A stretch of DNA of 64,000 nt from Pseudoxanthomonas spadix (GTDB lineage: Bacteria; Pseudomonadota; Gammaproteobacteria; Xanthomonadales; Xanthomonadaceae), in contig NZ_RDQN01000007.1 of NCBI RefSeq assembly GCF_003703395.1, forward strand, positions 62,001 through 126,000, written 5' to 3'. A program made the translations under genes and the position numbers. The notes beneath the pieces were generated by a model, which did not search any database, had not been told where the DNA came from, and was given only the letters and a program-made list of their open reading frames with translations. Below are positions 58,774 to 64,000 of this stretch, piece after piece. Numbering within the stretch: position 1 is the stretch's first letter; every line of letters starts with the position of its first letter.

Positions 58774-60096
58774 TCAGAGCAACGCGCTGAAGGCGATCCG
58801 CCAGCACGCCAGCGCCGCCACCAGCCCGACCACGCCTTGCTGCATGCGCGGGCCGTACACCTGCGGCACGCGCGCCAGCAGGCGCACCCCGACGATGGCA
58901 AGGCACAGCAGGCACAGGAACGCGATGCGCATGCCCGACAGATACGCGGTCGGCGAGAAGCCCATCATCCCCAGCGATGCCAGGCCCAACAGCAGCACCC
59001 CGAGCATGCGCAGCACCTCGCCCGGCCGCGGCCAGAAACAGCACGCGCAGGCGATCACCAGGCAACCGGCGCTGAAGGCCAGCCACGCCGACAGCAGGTA
59101 ATGCCGGCCGAAGGCAACCGCATCGCCGTCCAGGCGCCTGGGCAGCCACAGCTGCAGCGGATCGCCGGGCACGCCGGGCACGAACAACACCAGCTGCACC
59201 AGCAGCGTCGCCAGCACCAGCCCCAGCACGGCCTTGACCAGCCGCGACAGCGGGCTGGGCCACAGCAGCAACAGGGCCAACGCGGCGACCACGCCGACCA
59301 GATAGGCACGCGGATCGGCCAGCGCGCGCGCAATCAGGCCCAGGCCGATGCGCAGTTTCTCCAGCACGTCCTGGTCGGCGAAGTTGGGAAAGCGCATGCC
59401 CTGCTCTTCCAGGAAGCGGCGCGCGTTACCCGGCGCACCCAACGCAACGGCCGCGTTGGCGCACAGCACCACCGCCTGGACCACATCCCAGGCAGTGGCG
59501 CGGCGCTGCCAGCCGCGCCGGGCCAGCAGCCCCAGGCTCAGCGGCACCAGCACCAGCGCCAGCTGGTCGCAGTACGCGGCCCAGGCCGCGGCCAGCACGA
59601 AACCCAGCCGCTGCGGCCAGCGATACGCCCCGCCTTCCACCAGCGGCACCAGGCTCCACAGGCCCAGGGCGATGGGCCACAGGTAGTTGAGCGAACCGGT
59701 CAGCCACCAGGCCGATTCGAAGATCGCCTGCGGCGTCATCAACATCACCAGCATGAAGGCCAGCACCGCAGCGCCGCTGCGCGACAGCTCGGTCCCGACC
59801 CGGGCCAGCCGCCCGCTGGCCACGCACAGCAGCACCAGCATCGCGCTGTTGCACGCCCGCCACAGCCAGGGATGGTGGACGATCACCACCAGCACCGCCT
59901 CGATCGGCAGGCGCCCGGTCCAGGTGTGATAGCGATGATCCAGGTATTGGGCCAGCGTGTACCTGGACAACATCTGCGCGAAGTAGCCATCGTCGGCCAC
60001 CGGCGCCAGGCTGATGCCGAAGGCATGGATGCAGACGATGCTGGCCAGCATCCACGCCCAGCCCAGCGCCGGCCAGGAACGCAGCCACGCCTTCAT
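58774..60096 (-). CDS. DUF6056-like polytopic membrane protein
   Basis: 440 aa with about 11 membrane helices. A conserved-looking periplasmic loop near the N-terminus (DDGYFAQMLSRYTLAQYLDHRYHTWTGR), with acidic and aromatic residues, resembles GT-C glycosyltransferase-like proteins of the DUF6056 group. ATG 60096 overlaps the upstream stop as ATGA; the in-frame extension is rejected. Possibly modifies a surface polymer; function unproven. Confidence 0.7.
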   Translation of the reverse strand: MKAWLRSWPALGWAWMLASIVCIHAFGISLAPVADDGYFAQMLSRYTLAQYLDHRYHTWTGRLPIEAVLVVIVHHPWLWRACNSAMLVLLCVASGRLARVGTELSRSGAAVLAFMLVMLMTPQAIFESAWWLTGSLNYLWPIALGLWSLVPLVEGGAYRWPQRLGFVLAAAWAAYCDQLALVLVPLSLGLLARRGWQRRATAWDVVQAVVLCANAAVALGAPGNARRFLEEQGMRFPNFADQDVLEKLRIGLGLIARALADPRAYLVGVVAALALLLLWPSPLSRLVKAVLGLVLATLLVQLVLFVPGVPGDPLQLWLPRRLDGDAVAFGRHYLLSAWLAFSAGCLVIACACCFWPRPGEVLRMLGVLLLGLASLGMMGFSPTAYLSGMRIAFLCLLCLAIVGVRLLARVPQVYGPRMQQGVVGLVAALACWRIAFSALL

Positions 60097-60611
60097 CGCG
60101 CCAGCGCCGGGCAGTCCAGCGGCAGCAGCGCGCGCACCGGGCCTTGCTCCCAGAGCAGCAGCAGCCGGGCACCGGCCGGGTCGATCCGGGCCACCGAGGT
60201 GTTGAGCGAGGCGGCAAAGCGCGGCGCGTAATACACCACCTGATCGCCGGTGCGCGCGTGGATCGCCCTGGCCAGCGCCGGCTGCTGTCCCAGCCAGGCC
60301 GTGTCCAGGCCCACCGCGCGGCCATCGGCCAGGCGCAGCACCACCCGGCTGTGGGTCAGCGGCCAGCTGTGGCCCTTGCGCACCGCCCAGCCGCGCACCA
60401 CCAGCGTGTGGGCGCTCACCCGGCAATGGTCCAGGTGAAAGAAGAACTGGCCGGCCGGCGCCGGCGCGATCCCGGCCAGGTCGATCGCCGGGGCCGCGTT
60501 GTCGCGCCGGAACAGCCCCAGGTAGAACAGCGCGAACCCGACCGCGCACGCCGCGATCCCGATGCCCGCCCAGGGTGACAACCGTCTTGCCCCATCCCGG
60601 TGTTCAGACAT
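60093..60611 (-). CDS. Membrane-anchored hypothetical protein
   Basis: 172 aa. One N-terminal helix (about 14-34) followed by a periplasmic beta-rich domain with FFFHLDHCRVSAHTLVVRGW and SRVVLRLADGR, resembling the small Ig/jelly-roll domains found beside GT-C proteins. Coupled to the membrane gene downstream by a four-base overlap, so the two probably work together. No family assigned. Confidence 0.65.
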   Translation of the reverse strand: MSEHRDGARRLSPWAGIGIAACAVGFALFYLGLFRRDNAAPAIDLAGIAPAPAGQFFFHLDHCRVSAHTLVVRGWAVRKGHSWPLTHSRVVLRLADGRAVGLDTAWLGQQPALARAIHARTGDQVVYYAPRFAASLNTSVARIDPAGARLLLLWEQGPVRALLPLDCPALAR

Positions 60612-60656
60612 TGGATGTTCCGGCGCTGCTGCAGGTGGCCCGGCTACAATGGTCGC

Positions 60657-62561
<1,905 letters not shown>

Positions 62562-62571
62562 TGGCATCGGC

Positions 62572-62591
62572 GCCCGGTCCCCGGGCCGTTT
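62572..62591. terminator. Short hairpin between uup and the convergent hydrolase
   Basis: GCCCGG-tcc-CCGGGC followed by CGTTT on the plus strand, 11 bases after the uup stop. A six-base GC stem with a short T-run; likely ends uup. Confidence 0.45.
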
Positions 62592-62593
62592 GC

Positions 62594-64000
62594 TCAGGGG
62601 CGCGGCTGGTCCGAGGCCAGCTGTGCATGCAGGATGCGGCGGATCTCGAGGATCGCCTGCGGCGTCTCCTGCACGCTGTGCCAGGAGGTGATGACCTTTT
62701 CCGATTCCGCCCCATCCAGGTGGGCGCTGCGGTAGGGCACCAGGCCATCGTCGGATTGCTCCAGCGGCACCTGCGGGTCCCGCCGCGCGATGATGGTGTG
62801 GTAGCGCACGCCGGGCGCGACCGGCAGCTCGGCGGTGGCGCGGATGAACGGATCGGTGTCGCGCAGGTTGTCGATGGCATTGGGCACGCCTGGCTTGCCA
62901 GCTGCGGCGCCGTCGTGCCCGGCCAGGTCCTGGAGCACATCACCGAACCGCGCCAGCATGGTCACCGGCAGCCGCACCAGGCGGCCCAGGAAGCGGCCCA
63001 GCCTGCTCCCGGCCAGCGCCGTGCCACGCATGGGTGCGGCGATGAAGATGGCCCGGTCCACCTGCGGCAGTGGCGAAAAATTCAGCAGCGGCTTCAGCCG
63101 CTCGCGCACCCGCTGGCGCCTTGCGGCATCCAGCTCGCGCCCGGCCACGAACCGGTTCCAGAGCCCATCCCCCGACGAACTCACCAGCAGCCGGCCGATC
63201 ACCCCGCCCATGCTGTGGCCGATCAGGGTCATCTCGCGCGAGGCGCGCGCGGTCGCCTGCGGATCGAAGTGCTGCAGGGTCTGTTCCACCAGCGCCTGGA
63301 TCTGCGCGCGGTTGATCGCGATGGGCACGTTGGTGGGGTAGTAGACCTGCCAGATCTGGTACTCCTGGCGCAGCAGCTGGTCGCCCATGATCTCGTTGGC
63401 CACGTTCACCCATGCCTCGGGACTGCTGCCCAGTCCGTGCAGCATCAGCACGATGCGCCGGTCGGGGTCGTAGCGCTGCATCAGGTACAGGTGCGGGCGC
63501 TCGATGCCGTTCTCGCGGCCCAGCATCGAGCGCAGCGACTGCCGGGCGAACCCGGACTGGGCCAGCCACAGCCCATAGGCGGCGGTGAAGTTGCCGGCCA
63601 GCGGCACGCGCTGCCCGTTCAGGGACACCTGTTCCACACGATAGGGATCGTAGGGGTGCAGGACCACTTGCCTGGAGGCCAGCACCGTGCCCAGGTCCTG
63701 GCCCTGGAAATCCAGCAGGACCGTGGCCGGCGCGTACGGGATTTCATTGTATGCGGGCGTTTGCTGGCTGCGTGGGCGCAGCGGGCCCTGGCCGGTCGCG
63801 CTCGGGTCGCCGACCTGTCCGGGCGGCACCCGTGCCACCAGTTCGGCGCCGAAGCCGTCGCGACGGTAGATGCTGAGCAGCCCGCTGAAGCGCAGCATGC
63901 CCGCCGGCACCAGCGCATCGGGCCTGGCGATGCCGCCGGGCAGGCGGAAGTCCTGCATGTCCGTGCGCACGCTCCACTGGCCGATCCGCACCGCGCCGGC
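62594..64000 (-). CDS. Alpha/beta hydrolase (lipase-like), partial at window edge
   Basis: At least 468 codons with no start before base 64000, so the gene continues to the right. Central oxyanion motif LMLHGLGSSPEAW, nucleophile elbow GHSMGG and a late SDDGLVPYRSAH supplying acid and His, typical of esterases/lipases. The N-terminal 150 residues form an extra beta-rich domain (FRLPGGIARPDALVPAG). It resembles large envelope-associated esterases of this family; substrate unknown. GTG 63991 is probably internal. Confidence 0.8.
   Translation of the reverse strand, partial: AGAVRIGQWSVRTDMQDFRLPGGIARPDALVPAGMLRFSGLLSIYRRDGFGAELVARVPPGQVGDPSATGQGPLRPRSQQTPAYNEIPYAPATVLLDFQGQDLGTVLASRQVVLHPYDPYRVEQVSLNGQRVPLAGNFTAAYGLWLAQSGFARQSLRSMLGRENGIERPHLYLMQRYDPDRRIVLMLHGLGSSPEAWVNVANEIMGDQLLRQEYQIWQVYYPTNVPIAINRAQIQALVEQTLQHFDPQATARASREMTLIGHSMGGVIGRLLVSSSGDGLWNRFVAGRELDAARRQRVRERLKPLLNFSPLPQVDRAIFIAAPMRGTALAGSRLGRFLGRLVRLPVTMLARFGDVLQDLAGHDGAAAGKPGVPNAIDNLRDTDPFIRATAELPVAPGVRYHTIIARRDPQVPLEQSDDGLVPYRSAHLDGAESEKVITSWHSVQETPQAILEIRRILHAQLASDQPRP

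Overview
The window is GC-rich gammaproteobacterial chromosome. Gene content and order point to the Lysobacteraceae (Xanthomonadaceae), in the Pseudoxanthomonas/Stenotrophomonas/Luteimonas range. The evidence is a MoxR-Bat cluster, pilMNOPQ beside mrcA, the order aspS, yebC, ruvC, ruvA, kup, ruvB, ybgC, tolQRAB, pal, cpoB, queE, queC, tRNA-Lys, and a fused glucosylglycerol-phosphate synthase/phosphatase next to a YcaD-type transporter. The genus is inferred from gene content only. Layout, left half: 1-421 is the start of a leftward class A penicillin-binding protein (mrcB-like). 0.5-6.1 kb holds a two-domain glycosyltransferase, transketolase and a dicarboxylate/amino-acid symporter. 6.2-13.3 kb is a leftward six-gene operon (moxR, DUF58, DUF4381, batA, batB with TPRs, batD) in which every junction is a 4-base stop/start overlap. 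13.5-18.4 kb is pilMNOPQ, leftward, divergent from mrcA. 21-29.6 kb holds prfC, a hemolysin-III family protein, an AsmA-like gene with an apparent single-base frameshift, a CBS protein, a polyprenyl-type glycosyltransferase, mtgA and hslO. 29.7-37.0 kb is an integrated element of about 7.3 kb lying against the 3' end of a tRNA-Lys(UUU) gene. All its genes point left: tyrosine integrase, small phage-like proteins, AlpA regulator, CHC2-type primase fragment, DUF927 ATPase, a CxxC protein and a Nu1-like HTH protein. Its left end carries a dense array of the 9-mer TGTCCCGGG / CCCGGGACA, and both ends carry GTTACCGTC integrase-arm-like repeats. The content resembles a small phage satellite (PICI/P4-like) and is the most interesting object in the window. 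Layout, right half: 37.2-53.5 kb is the conserved queC-queE / tol-pal / ruv / yebC / aspS region, read leftward. It contains a 167-base imperfect palindrome between queE and queC, and blocks of a CGGGACC heptamer repeat around the starts of ybgC, ruvB, ruvA and ruvC. 53.7-64 kb holds a DUF3011 protein, an FmdB zinc ribbon, the ycaD-ggpS osmoprotectant pair, a membrane/periplasmic gene pair of unknown function, the ABC-F ATPase Uup and a partial alpha/beta hydrolase. Function: most genes serve the cell envelope (peptidoglycan synthesis, Tol-Pal, type IV pili, glycan transfer), recombination repair, translation and tRNA modification. The accessory parts are the tRNA-Lys element and the osmoprotectant pair. 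Coding density is high and most operons are tightly overlapped. The very long antisense reading frames are a by-product of high GC.
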